Shown here in pieces: positions 24,701 through 35,446 of a stretch of 64,000 nt of DNA (positions are counted from its first letter, which is position 1; each line of letters begins with the position of its first letter). The position numbers and the translations under genes were made by a program. Source of the stretch: Onthophagus taurus (taxonomy: Eukaryota > Arthropoda > Insecta > Coleoptera > Scarabaeidae); assembly GCF_036711975.1 (NCBI RefSeq), contig NC_091967.1, forward strand, positions 2,294,001-2,358,000, given 5' to 3'. A model generated the notes under the pieces. The model was not told the origin of the DNA and searched no databases. It saw only the letters and a program-made list of their open reading frames with translations.

Positions 24701-27228
24701 ATGTCAGGTGGTTCCGGCGATGAGCAAAGAGAGGACGGTGAATTAAGACAGAGCCCCATTTCGCGTAGACAAAAAATTAATACAATGGAATACAGGTTAG
24801 GTGTTATTTTTTTGAAAAAAGCTTTTTTATTCATTAATATTTTAGTGACGAAGATGGTGAAACGATCGATTCATTGGATATTAAGCCACCCCAAGCTTCA
24901 ATTCCATCCCAAAGTCGATCAAAAAGTCGTCGAGAACTGAATGAACGCCACCATAAACGTTCTGAGCGTCATAAAGAAGATCGACATGGTCATCGGCAAA
25001 AGCATCACCGCGAACGCAAAGATAGAGAACACCGCGAAAAAGAGCGTTATTATAGAGAGAAGGTAAATTATGAAAATTATGGGTTAGAATATGTAGCTTA
25101 TCGAGCGTCTGAACGTAAAGAAGAGAAAATGCGTCATTCGGATTTCCGTAAATATCAAGAGAAAAAGGAGAGGGATCCCCACGAACGTTATCCTGAAGAG
25201 AAACATCGTCGTGAAAAGTCAATGGGGGATAGAACACTACAAGATTTAAGAGAACGATTATTGAGTAAACGAGGAAACAAAGGTGAAGATGAATATAAAT
25301 ATGAAAGGGGCGAGTCCCACCGTGAAAGAAAACCCAAAGAATACGAAAGTTTAGATAGCGCTTTACAAGGTGAGGCAGGAATGTATGTTAAAGAAATAAT
25401 AAACATAAGCACCGAAGAGAGGCGAAGCAAAAAAGATCGCGAAGAAGATAAATTAACAGAAGAAGAGCGCGCAGAACAAGATATGCGTAGAGAAAAACTT
25501 TTAGAGGCAGAGCGAGAAATGGCGCGACAAAAAGAGCAATCGCGCATCGAACGCGAACGTCGTCACATTGAAAAACAAGCCAAAAGAAAATTCGAAGAAG
25601 AAACAACCTTAGCTAAGAAACAACGCGTTGAAGAAGCAACCGTCACAGTTTCAGACAATTCCGACGAAGAATACGAAGATATTGAACGCGAAATTGACGA
25701 CGATGAAGAAGAAGAAGAAGAGGAAGAAGTAAGCGAACGCAGTAGAAGTCGCCAACGAAGTACAAGCGTTGAATCAAACACTAATCAATCATTAAGTAGC
25801 CACGAAGAACGTTACGTTTCCGATCATCATCAATCTAAATCAAGGAGTCGATCCCAAAGCTCAGAAAAAGATCGAAATTTAAGTCGATCAAGGTCGAGAA
25901 CGCGATCACCATCGTTAGATCGTAACGGAAAAGAATTAGCTGTTGATGATAAAGATGATGAGCTCCTTGAAGAAAAAAAAGATGAAACTAATGATGAGGA
26001 GAAAAAGCCGAAATTCGATAAGGATTTACCACCGTATTTTCCGGCGATTCAAGGATGTCGGTCTGTTGAGGAATTTCAATGTTTGAATAAAATTGAAGAA
26101 GGTACTTATGGGGTTGTTTATCGCGCTAGAGATAAACGCACCGAAGAAATCGTTGCTTTGAAACGGTTAAAAATGGAAAAAGAAAAGGAGGGGTTTCCCA
26201 TAACATCGTTACGCGAAATTAATACTTTATTGAAAGGTCAACATCCAAACATAGTAACCGTGCGAGAAATAGTCGTTGGAAGTAATATGGATAAAATTTT
26301 TATCGTAATGGATTATGTTGAGCACGATTTAAAATCGTTAATGGAAACGATGCGTCATAAAAAGCAAACTTTTACCGCGGGCGAAGTTAAATGTTTATTA
26401 AAACAATTATTAGCCGCTGTAGCTCATTTACATGACAATTGGATTTTACATCGCGATTTAAAAACGTCTAATTTGTTATTATCCCATAAAGGAATTTTGA
26501 AAGTTGGGGATTTCGGTTTAGCCAGAGAATACGGTTCCCCTTTGAAAGCTTACACCCCCATTGTTGTAACTTTATGGTATCGCGCCCCCGAATTATTATT
26601 ATGCACCAAAGAATATTCAACACCTATCGACATTTGGTCCGTTGGATGTATATTCGCCGAATTATTATTAATGAACGCATATTTTCCCGGAAAATCCGAA
26701 GTTGATCAATTAAACAAAGTTTTTAAGGAACTCGGAACGCCGAGCGAAAAAATTTGGCCGGGATTTAAACAACTTCCCGCCGTTCAAAAAATGAAATTTG
26801 CCGAGTTTCCCGTTTCTAATCTTCGAAATCGTTTTAGTATGTTGACCGAATTGGGATTGGGGTTACTTTGTAAATTTTTAACGTACGATCCCGTTCAACG
26901 AGTTACAGCTGAGGATGCTTTGAAACATGGTTATTTCAATGAAGCTCCACTTCCTATCGATCCTTCCATGTTTCCTACTTGGCCTGCTAAAAGCGAACTT
27001 GGACATAGAAGAGCTATGGCAGCTAGTCCAAAACCACCATCTGGTGGAAGAGAATATAAACAATTAGTAAGTGGAAAAACTTATTTAATATGAAAAAAGT
27101 ACCTTTAATTATGATTTTTTTTGTAGAGAGCTGATGGTGATGATGATGGATATGGATTTAGGATTGGAATTTCAGCTGCTGATAGTCGAAGATTGGCTAT
27201 GGGAGGTGGATTTAGTTTGAAGTTTTAA
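24701..27228 (+). CDS. CDK11: Cyclin-dependent kinase 11 (PITSLRE kinase)
   Basis: Three exons: 24701-24795, 24846-27066 and 27127-27228; 805 residues. The N-terminal half is highly charged: Arg/His/Glu-rich, an acidic Glu run near residue 290 and RS-type repeats. The kinase domain runs from about 446 to 727 with the glycine loop IEEGTYGVVYRARD, the signature PITSLRE near 484, HRDLKTSNLLL near 567, DFGLAREYG near 586 and WYRAPELLL. The C terminus MGGGFSLKF matches human CDK11 (GPGFSLKF). It works with L-type cyclins in transcription and splicing in the nucleus. The start at 24701 (MSGGSGDE) is preferred to an in-frame ATG five codons upstream. Polyadenylation signal at 27279. Confidence 0.95.
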
Positions 27229-27278
27229 TTATATTTATTGTATAAGTTTCAGCAAAATAGTTGCTAATTTTGAATATT

Positions 27279-27284
27279 AATAAA
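27279..27284 (+). terminator. Polyadenylation signal of CDK11
   Basis: AATAAA, 51 bases after the stop codon. Confidence 0.6.
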
Positions 27285-27339
27285 AAAGAAATGATGGTAC
27301 TAAACACAAAAAATTAGTTTGTTGATACTCTTTACCTTC

Positions 27340-28130
27340 AGATTAGTAAAACTAAACCTAAAACTAAAAGCATTCTGGTTTAACTGTCTTGAGAGACACA
27401 TGGCTAAACCGAATGTTTCTAGTTCTTGGTCTAGTGTTAGTTCTAGTGACAGTGGTATTATTATTATTGCTGCTGGGCTGAGGGGAGCGGCCCCTTTGGT
27501 TACCGCGACCTATAAAATCTATTGTAACTTTAGCCCTCCACAAGTTTAGAGCAAATGTAGATCCTTGATGAACCTTAGTATTGCGCTGAGATCTTGAACC
27601 TTTATGTCAGTAGGTGTCAAGAGAGTTTTACTTAAACAACCTCTGGCGACGCAATTGCACAGTATATATTCAGGTGTTTCTGACTCGTCGTTGCAAAGTC
27701 GACAGGTATGATCCTCAGCTTATTCAATGTGGAAGAGGTGATATTTTAGGGGCGCATGGCCAGTAAGGTAACCTGAGAGCATCCTTAGATCCCCTTTGCA
27801 GAGGCATAAAACCTCTTTGGTTTTGTTTTGCGACGGAGTTATCATACTCTTCGCTTGTCTGTGACCTGGAAGTTCTTTCCAGCGTAAGACTTCCTTTGAG
27901 ACCTCCCAACTGTTGATTATTTGTTTTAGGTGGCTTTTTTGTAGTCCACAACGAGGTTGGGGTCTAATAAAGGACGTGTTCGCTACCTCTCTGGCCAGCT
28001 TGTTCGTCTTCTCATTGTCCTCAATGTTGCTGTGACCTTGAACCCACCAAAGCAAGTTCTCTCAGGTTGCTGGTACACTTTCTGATCAGTGCGGAGTCAC
28101 ACGTGTAGGCCTGAATTGCTCTTAAAAATA
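27340..28130 (-). pseudogene. LINE 3' part with RNase H domain
   Basis: Minus strand from about 28060: LLWWVQGHSNIEDNEKTNKL, the RNase H end of R1/I/Jockey-type LINEs, followed by WEVSKEVLRWKELPG, LRMLSGYLTGHAPLKYHL and, after a stop, a CxxC finger (CRLCNDESETPE). 27447-27540 looks like the 3' end of the same copy. 5'-truncated and interrupted by stops. The 27345-27440 patch is rich in CTAAA and CTAG motifs. Confidence 0.7.
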
Positions 28131-28516
28131 AAATTGATATTATTTATTGGTGAAACCAAAAAAAAAATATATAATTTACAATTACAAAAGAAAATATCAG
28201 ATTAAAAAAAATGAATTATATATAAAAAAAAAATTAAGTACTAAACCATAAATAATAAGCGGTTTACCAAAGAAAACCAAGTCAATGCACCTGATGGACT
28301 CAGGTGTTATTGTTTTTCATCGGTCCCTTGATCAATATAGAAAATATATATAAACAGAATCCGATCATGCAGTAACACAATAAGGTAAGAAAGAAGTAAA
28401 AGTAAAAGAAGAATAAAGGAAGGAGCCGAAAAAGAAATAGAAAAAAAAAAAAAGAAAGAAAAATAAATAGAAGAGGAAGGATAAGAAAGAAGGGATAGTT
28501 TTATACATACTATATA
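28131..28516. repeat. Low-complexity stretch with a purine tract
   Basis: 28383-28498 is almost pure A and G on the plus strand, and its mirror pyrimidine reading produces spurious Ser/Phe-rich frames. The rest is A-rich. No gene. Confidence 0.5.
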
Positions 28517-29932
28517 CAGGTTCCCCATAATAGGCTACCCATTTTGAAATTTGAATTAAAATTTTTTTAGTTAACAAAACAAACTTTTTATTATACTAAA
28601 TTACAGCTAACTTTTTGGGATTTATGATAACTTATAAATATTTGGCTAATTTAATTCTAACTTTTAAAAATCACGTCTTCTAATTGACCTCCACCAACTT
28701 CAACACATTTTTCAATATTAGATAAAAAGTGGTTCATTACACGGTGTAGCAAACCTTCGTCTATTCCTTCAACTTCTTCACGAATTTTGACTTTGAGTTC
28801 CTCGATTGTACCTGGACGACTCGCAAACACTTTGGCTTTTAAATATCCTCACAGGAAAAAATCGGGTGCCGTTAAGTCGGGGGACCTCAAATCTCCGAAT
28901 CGTTAAATGAGTCGACCATTAAACATTTCTCGCAGAACCCTCATTGAGTTTCTGGCGGTATGAGCTGTTGCCCCATCTTGTTGGAATAGTAAGGGATTGT
29001 TTAGTAATCCTCGTCTATTTAATTCTGGAATGAGGAATGTCTCTAGCATGTTTACGTAGCGCTCGGATGTTACTCAAAAAAATATGGGCCAATAATACCA
29101 AAAGATCCTACTCCACACCACACAATAACTTTTGGATTATGGAGGTTCTGTGTAAAGATTTCACGAGGATTTTCATTTGACCAGTATCTAAAATTCTGTT
29201 TATTAACCATGCCGTTCAAATAAAAATTTGCTTCGTCGCTCATTAGGAGATTGTGAATTGCTCCTTGATGTAAATCCAAAAATTCTTGACAAAATGCTAA
29301 CCTTGCTTCTTTATCTTGATTGCTAAGGTGCTGTGCCGTTTGGTACTTATAGGGATGAAATTTTAAATCCTTTCGAATAATTCGATCTAAGCTTCCCTTT
29401 GATATTCCTAGGATAAGGCTTTGTCGATTAGCAGACCTTTTAGGACTTCTTGTAAACGCAAATCTAACTCGTTCAATATTTTCTGGTGTACGAATTATTC
29501 TTCGACGTCCAGGCTTCTTCAAATCTTGTACAGAACCATTTTCACGCCAATGACGAACCCATAACTTAATAGTTTCACGATTTGGCGTGTGACCCCTATT
29601 GTTGTTATTAAACTGACGCCGGAATACACGCCTAACTTCTTCTATCGAATTGCTTCTAATGTAAGTTTCTACACAAAACACACGTTGTTGGACTGAGTAA
29701 TCCATGAAAGTTCAAACAGATGTTGAAAAAAATGACGAAACTAAAAATAATATCGAATATTATCTCGATAATAATAATTTAAAACTTATTTGTGACAGGC
29801 GACTATTTGATTAATAATTAACTTAAATCCCAAAGACTATAGAAGATATTCCCACAGAGAAAAACTTATTTAGTTATCTCATAGGGAATTTATTAATAAA
29901 ATAAAATGGGTAGTCTATTATAGGGAACCCTG
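28517..29932 (-). mobile_element. Mariner-superfamily transposon, nearly full length
   Basis: 1416 bases with inverted ends CAGGTTCCCCATAATAG (left) and CAGGGTTCCCTATAATAG (right, mirrored), flanked by TA. The minus-strand transposase starts at 29705 (MDYSVQQRVF): helix-turn-helix, IKLWVRHWRENGSV and GRRR motif, then the catalytic MSDEANF, QQDGATAHTA and SPDLTAPDFFL. It carries a one-base frameshift near 29070 in a T run and two in-frame stops in the last third, so this copy is inactive, but the ends are well kept and it is probably rather young. Confidence 0.85.
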
Positions 29933-29944
29933 TATATATCCCGT

Positions 29945-30373
29945 CAAGCAAAAGCTTGTTTATCTTAAATCACCCTGCTGCCGAAGAAGATATGCTTTAT
30001 AAAAAAATTTAAAACTACTCTTAGATTTATTGTTAATATCAGTAGGAATGGCATTGATCAAATTAGGTATGCTATATAAAAAACATCGTTCAAAAATTTG
30101 CAATCTATGTTGGGGTATAAACAAGGAAGAACGACGACGGATGTTGATGTTATGCACGTCGCAGCGATATCTCAATTTATTTAACAAGTAGGGAGGTTTT
30201 TGATTGAAAATAATTCTTCGATACAAACAAGCAGAATGCAATTTACGACGCGGAGACATATTTAACCACCCAACCCAGTTTAAGGTATGGGATATTTTTT
30301 CTCGCTTTCGAATGCCAAATATAAAGCGTAAGCATGCATTTTGCACACGTTGAACACGCAACGACTCGGCAAC
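29945..30373 (-). pseudogene. CR1/Jockey-type LINE fragment (reverse transcriptase C-terminal part)
   Basis: Minus strand reads LRVQRVQNACLRFIFGIRKR, GWLNMSPRRKLHSACL, PPYLLNKLRYRCDVHN and FERCFLYSIPNLINAIP, the thumb and C-terminal region of CR1/Jockey reverse transcriptases. It is cut at its 5' side by the Tigger fragment at 30374. Confidence 0.75.
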
Positions 30374-31378
30374 ATCTAATACTGCTAGAAAGTTGGCTGA
30401 AAAATTTGGAGTTGGAAGGACACAAGTGAACGACATTTTAAGAAGTAAATACCACTTTAAAAAGCTGTTTGAAGAAAATTCCAATCTAAAGCAAAAGAGA
30501 AAATTTCCTAAAACCGATGGACTGGCTATTGACCAAATAATTTACAAATAGTTCTGTAAAGCGAGAAATATAAACATTATCTCGAGCGAATAGGTATTGG
30601 ATGAGAGATGATGAGAGGGGTTGTAGGCTATGTGGGGGGGAGTGGGAGTCGTTGGAGCACCTACTGAGGGAGTGTGACGAGCTAAGAGAGGAGGTGATCG
30701 GCTGGAAGCAGGTGCTGGGGGAGAGGGCAGAGGGAAGAGAATGGATGAGGGAGGTGGTGGCGACAAGGCAGCGTAGGGAGATGCGGGGAGGAGATGGGGA
30801 GGGGTGGGATAGGAAATAAAATGTATTGTATTGTAATGTGATATATGTAATTGTAGTATTGTTAAAATTTAATTGTTTGTGGAATGAATGCTGATTTTGT
30901 AGCAATAAACTTAATTATTATAAACATTATCATATCTAGACCTTTATTAAAAGAAATAGCAGTGGAAGTAGCCCAAAATTTGAAATTTTAAACCATTTGC
31001 GGTGAATCAGCTGATGTCGACCTGATCAGTGTTGAAGTCTGGAAAACAAAGTAAAAATAATTGATATTGAAGAATTACTTACCAAAAGATGTGTACAATA
31101 AACTGGCGATAAATGTACGGGTAAAAAACCCAAACAGAGAATGACAATTTTATTTTGCGCAAACATGGAAGGAGGAGACAAGGAGGATTCGTTAATCATC
31201 GAGAAAAGTAAAAACCCTTGTTGCTTTAAAGGATCGCACATCAACAAACTTCCTTTAAATTGGGAGTGTAATAAAATAACAACAGAGCTTATGACTTTGT
31301 GGCTAAAACAATTTGATGAAAAGATGAGAAAGCAAAATAGAAAAGTACTCTTATTTCTGGATAACCCCACGTCCTATT
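30374..31378 (+). mobile_element. Tigger-like transposase fragment
   Basis: Plus strand: NTARKLAEKFGVGRTQVNDI and KRKFPKTDGLAID (psq and CENPB DNA-binding parts), then ESADVDL and the DDE part QRMTILFCANMEGGDKEDS and RKVLLFLDN. Stops interrupt it, its 3' end is missing, and a LINE tail is inserted at 30582-30918. No terminal repeats were found, so it is a truncated relic. Confidence 0.75.
30582..30918 (+). mobile_element. LINE 3' end inserted in the Tigger fragment
   Basis: 337 bases flanked by a perfect 13-bp duplication TATAAACATTATC (30569-30581 and 30919-30931). Plus strand reads CRLCGGEWESLEHLLRECDE and ends WDRK before a stop, the C-terminal finger region of an R1/Jockey-type LINE. It is strikingly G-rich compared with its surroundings, so it comes from an element of different base composition. 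Confidence 0.8.
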
Positions 31379-31442
31379 TGATAAGAAAAGGAAACAATTT
31401 CCATTTTTGTCAAGACCTTGTTTACAAGTCCTAGTTTTATAT

Positions 31443-31669
31443 TAAAATTGCGTGATACATCCATAACCTCAAATCTCGTCCCAATTAAATGAACATCATT
31501 CCCTTGATGTAATTAGTAATATAAAGTTAAATTAATGTTCCAATTCCTCTCCAACCATATTAACGTTAAACCTTCTGATGATGGCCTAATAGGCCGAAAC
31601 ATGTAAAGGAAATATTTAAATTAATACATCGATTAACAGTAAAATAGAAAGTAATATTTATTCAATTTA
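31443..31669 (+). mobile_element. Short insertion carrying a hammerhead-like ribozyme
   Basis: 227 bases flanked by the perfect 13-bp duplication CCTAGTTTTATAT (31430-31442 and 31670-31682); the host text HIKLG is split at this point. No coding capacity. At 31571-31609 it contains a hammerhead-like core: CCTT, CTGATGA, hairpin GGCC-TAATA-GGCC, GAA, palindrome ACATGT, A, AAGG. Probably a non-autonomous relative of Penelope-like elements or a retrozyme-type element. Confidence 0.65.
31571..31609 (+). ncRNA. Hammerhead-like ribozyme core
   Basis: Stem I CCTT/AAGG (4 pairs), conserved CTGATGA, one extra T, stem II GGCC/GGCC with loop TAATA, conserved GAA, then the self-complementary ACATGT as a possible dimer-forming stem III, then A at the expected cleavage position. 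The extra base after CTGATGA is not canonical. Activity is unproven. Confidence 0.5.
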
Positions 31670-31969
31670 CCTAGTTTTATATGTAACAGATGCAAAATTA
31701 TACGATTCCTTGATACTAAAGGTGGATTTATCACGTTCTGTTGTCCTACAACTAGAGCTTCCTGAGGAGGCCAACCTTTTTTAATCCAATGTTGATATTT
31801 AGCTCTACTGTCCCATAAGCAAAGAAAACCGGGATATTTTGTATAACCACCTTGTTGGCCTAAAAGAAAGTTGACCATTTTTAAATCAACATATATGAGC
31901 CAATTATGTTCCACATATTTATTTTTGTCTAAAATCAGAGCAATAGTTGTATATGCTTCTTTTACATTT

Positions 31970-34094
31970 GAAGGGTACAGGGAATAAATGAGCTAAGTCA
32001 AAATACAAAATAATCTAGGAAATCGTGTTAAAAGTTTCAGACTGTATAAGTTCGCCTGTAAAAGTAATTTTAATGTTTGAGCATCATTAAAGGAAATGTA
32101 GCTCTTGATACTACGGTAAAATATAACGGCAAATTTGATTGCGGTTGCATAACGTTGATAATACTCAAAATTACTCAGTAACACCACCAAAAGCTGGGAA
32201 TAAAACAGCTTAGTCCGAGCATCAACAGTTTTATAATATTTTATTAAATAATGAAACAAGAAAACATTCATTTATGGGGTATTGACGAATAAAAGTTTGC
32301 TGCCTCAGGTCCACAAAACTGGGCTAGATGCTGTAAATCTTGGAATTTCTCTTTGGAAATCTGTATTAAATCTGAAATTTTTCGTAAATATAGAGTAATA
32401 TTTAGCGTAACATTATACTAAACATACCTCTATAGCAACACTCCGGAAGCTCAAATTCGTTGTTATTTAGCTTTGTTTTTCGAGACTTGGGGCTGGTAAT
32501 AACAAAATTTTCCCATGCACCGTTATATGAAGTGCGGTAATATAGTAGATGTGGATGCTCTTTTTCCACCTTTATTTCCTTAATAGGACGGGACAGAATG
32601 GGGCATTTCTTTTTGTATATTGTATCGAAATGCTTCGTCCACCCTCGAAAATAATCCTGTGTAACATCCAAAACGATAAATGGGTTTGGTTTGGATCTAG
32701 CATTTTCAAAAGCTGCAATCCATTCCTTAGGATGTTCTACTTTGGTTTTTTGATTTACCAAGCCGAAATTCTTGTCACATTCCAAATATGAATGTCCCCG
32801 AATTGGAAATATAACTTTAATAAAGTCTAGACGTTTTTCTATGTTAACCAGATGATGCAGGAAACGAAAAATTGTAAAATTTTTATTTTGACCCGGACAC
32901 GAATCGCAGAATAAGTATAAGGACTTAACTTTCTCGTCGAGGAAGTTGTACACAAAGTGGTGAATTAACGAAGCGACATCGTCACTACCTTTTTTTCCCA
33001 CAAACTCAGGATAAACATAAAACACGCTTTGAGAATTTCCCAAAATGTGTATGTTGAAGGCATAAATTGATAGTTGTCTCTTATAGTAAACATCGTTGGT
33101 TGATAAGTTTGGGGCAGGTAAATTTTTTGAAAAGTCAAAACATATCGCTTCAATTTCTTTTGACTTTTTGGATTCTAATTTAGAAGCTTTTTTCCGAATG
33201 TAAAACTGTTCTGCTTGGCTTTTGTGAACAGTATTTTCCAGCTCAATCTTCTCAATTAATCTTTCTATCTTTTTCGTTTCATTGTCTCGTTTATTTAGTT
33301 TCTCAGCGAGGAGTACCCTTTTCTTCGCCATAAATTGATCGCAAGTACTGCATGTATCTGTTCTTGGATATCCAAACGAGATGTTAAAATCCCTTTCTAG
33401 AACTGTTCTGTAAGTTTCATACGATATCTTTACTTGTGGATGCACTTCCTCAAATAATTTATGCATTTTTTTCATATTCAAGTCTTCAGATAGGTAAATT
33501 TTTGAGGAATCCCGTAAGCCATAGTGAGATGATCTATTCGGAAAGCTTTTTATGTGACCGTGAATGATATTTAGAACTTCCGGACTTAATTTTCTTGGAC
33601 GTGTGTTATGCTTTCCTCTTTTATTCTTTGGAGCTATGCCAGTCATTTTTAAACTACGAACGAGATGTTCGATTTTTGACTTAGTAATTCCGTGAATTGA
33701 TATAAAAGCCGTCCTGCAAACAGATACTTCTTCAATACGATCATTTATTTTTGCACGAATTCTGTAGAACAATGTAGCATCACGAAGTTTCGCGGATTCT
33801 TCAGGTTGACGTGGTCGTCGCGTTGCTACTGGTACGAGGGAAATTAAACCGCACAAATATAAATTCTGTTCATCTTCTGTTAGTAGCAAGTTAAATTGTC
33901 GTAGAATTTCTTTACGTACTTGTTCCTTCAAGGTTTCGAAACACTTTTTACGACATTTACAGTCCGGACCCATTTCGTGTCTTTTCCCCTTTTTATGAAC
34001 ATTGACGAAAAGATTCGCTTTAATTTTACCAGACTGTGTTGTAAACACGATTTCAACAAAAATTGACTTAGCCTGTTTATTCCCTGTACCCTTC
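31970..34094 (-). mobile_element. 2.1 kb DNA transposon with one spliced gene, looks whole
   Basis: Inverted ends GAAGGGTACAGGGAATAAA with similarity to about 32 bases (through GCTAAGTCAA), and a 4-bp ATTT duplication (31966-31969 and 34095-34098). It is inserted in the GQQGGYTKYP relic. It contains a single two-exon gene on the minus strand. Four-base duplications are known for Sola transposons among others; I cannot name the superfamily with certainty. Confidence 0.75.
31985..32267. other. 3' part of the transposon, no assigned gene
   Basis: Between the stop codon of the putative transposase and the left inverted repeat. A 92-codon minus-strand frame beginning at the stop codon is present, but nothing in it is recognisable. 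Confidence 0.3.
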
Positions 34095-34096
34095 AT
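32268..34096 (-). CDS. Putative DDE-type transposase (DUF7869-like), two exons
   Basis: Exon 1 is 32428-34096 and exon 2 is 32268-32371, joined over a 56-base intron (GTATGT...TTTCAG); about 590 residues with no internal stop. Without splicing the frame ends soon after the donor; with splicing it continues into the family-typical tail DLQHLAQFCGPEAANFYSSI. Features: Cys cluster CKCRKKC near residue 50, CSTCD near 250, possible catalytic Asp residues in ICFDFSKN (near 320) and LFCDSCPGQNKN (near 397), then IRGHSYLECDKNFG. Many insect genomes carry such genes in high copy. The ATG straddles the inverted repeat edge, so the true start may be a later Met. The frame is intact, so the copy is young or kept under selection. 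Confidence 0.7.
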
Positions 34097-34440
34097 TTGT
34101 AATAGGAATGTGCAATACGCAACGACCCTAATTTATTCCCATTGTGTAAAAGAACACATTTTAGACTACATTTTGATGAGTCTATGAATAGACGCCACTC
34201 ATTAGAAACGTAATTTTAAAGTCCCATTGCAGCTATTAAACCAGGTAGATCTTTACAAAATATTTGAGAAGATTTTTTTTGTTTTAGCCTAGAAGCCAAA
34301 ATTTTTGCAGCAGCCTTTAACAGTCCCAGATCTCTAACAAGGTCGTTTAAATCATCTTGGTTGAATAGTTTTGGCGCTTTCAGGTCACATTCAAAGTCAA
34401 TATCACAACTGTCAGTTTTCACCTCAAAATGCATAGGCTA

Positions 34441-35446
34441 CTCCTGTGAAGCATCAGCTTGAGGTTCAAGTGATATTTTAGGACTCAAAACACGTCTATG
34501 TGCTATTTGGCTCGATTTTTTCGGTTAATGCCAGTTATGGTCACCAAACAAAAATAACAGTCGTCGTGGTGGTTCAAGGGTTCAGTCCAGATACTCCTTT
34601 TCTTATTTATCCACAAACGTAGAAACTCAACACACGTTTTGCAATAAAATCGCGGAATCCAAGACTTGTCTTTCATTTCTAGTCAAAGTAATTTTTGTAA
34701 TCACGAACGCTGTCACATTCAAACGGTATTCTTTAGCCGTCTTGTTTAATAACAATGGCTGTAAAAGCTTTCATACTTATTAAAAATCTCCAGATTCATT
34801 AACTATAAATATACTGATGTAACGTGATTTTAATGTAATAACTTGCATGTTTAAACAAAACAAACTTTTCCATGTTAAATTTATTTCTCTTAACTTAATA
34901 ATAAAAAAATAACATTAATATAACATATAATATACGGAATGTTTATTTATATTCATATCGAAAATATGTAAGACAACAAGCTTAAAAATCTCATTTTAAA
35001 TCTGGTCAGCAGATATCAAGGGAACTTTCCATGCTTTTATAATACATCAACGAATAACAAATAGAACAGTCGAAAGAACGCCAGGTTATCTATTACAATT
35101 GCTTGTTTTTTCTATAATGGCAAAAACCTAAAACTACTGAGTCGACCTGAAATCACTGGTTAATAGTGTCTGATCCTCTTTCTTTATTGCAACATGATCA
35201 CAATGTCCTCAATTTTCTTTTTTTTTTTATTAGATTATATTAAATTTGTATTATTGTATTTTAATATTCATTTTTTTTGTGTTTTCTTTATTAATTTAAA
35301 CATAACAATTAATCTTGAATGTTTTTTTAAATATAATATTATGTATAATATATGCTAAAACTTTATGCTTAGATATTAAGTTTTTCTTTCGTTTGTTGAA
35401 CAATGATATATATCTTAACCATTATCTATACTGTTGGTGAGACTTC
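34441..35446. other. Intergenic, nothing assigned
   Basis: About 1 kb of A+T-rich DNA between the repeat block and the end of NECAP. 34441-34720 may be upstream sequence of the GQQGGYTKYP relic. The part next to NECAP should hold its 3' untranslated region. Confidence 0.3.

Larger units (their letters stand above)
31379..34440 (-). mobile_element. Remnant of a multicopy arthropod repeat gene (GQQGGYTKYP family)
   Basis: Minus-strand pieces in order: LNDLVRDLGLLKAAAKILAS (about 34370-34216), EWRLFIDSSKCSLKCVLLHN (about 34190-34120), then after an inserted transposon YVEHNWLIYVDLKMVNFLLG and QQGGYTKYPGFLCLWDSRA (31914-31700), HIKLG, and after a second insertion LDKNGNCF (about 31400). The pieces match, from memory, a protein repeated many times in arthropod genomes as uncharacterised copies. 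Stops and shifts make it inactive. It is the oldest layer of this block. Confidence 0.6.

Noticed and set aside
25188-25781. Ser-rich minus-strand frames opposite CDK11
   Set aside because: They are mirror readings of the Arg/Glu/Ser-rich CDK11 coding sequence.
28307-28577. Phe/Ser-rich minus-strand frames
   Set aside because: Produced by a purine-only tract on the other strand.
30486-30905. Ser/Pro-rich minus-strand frame
   Set aside because: Antisense of the G-rich LINE tail.
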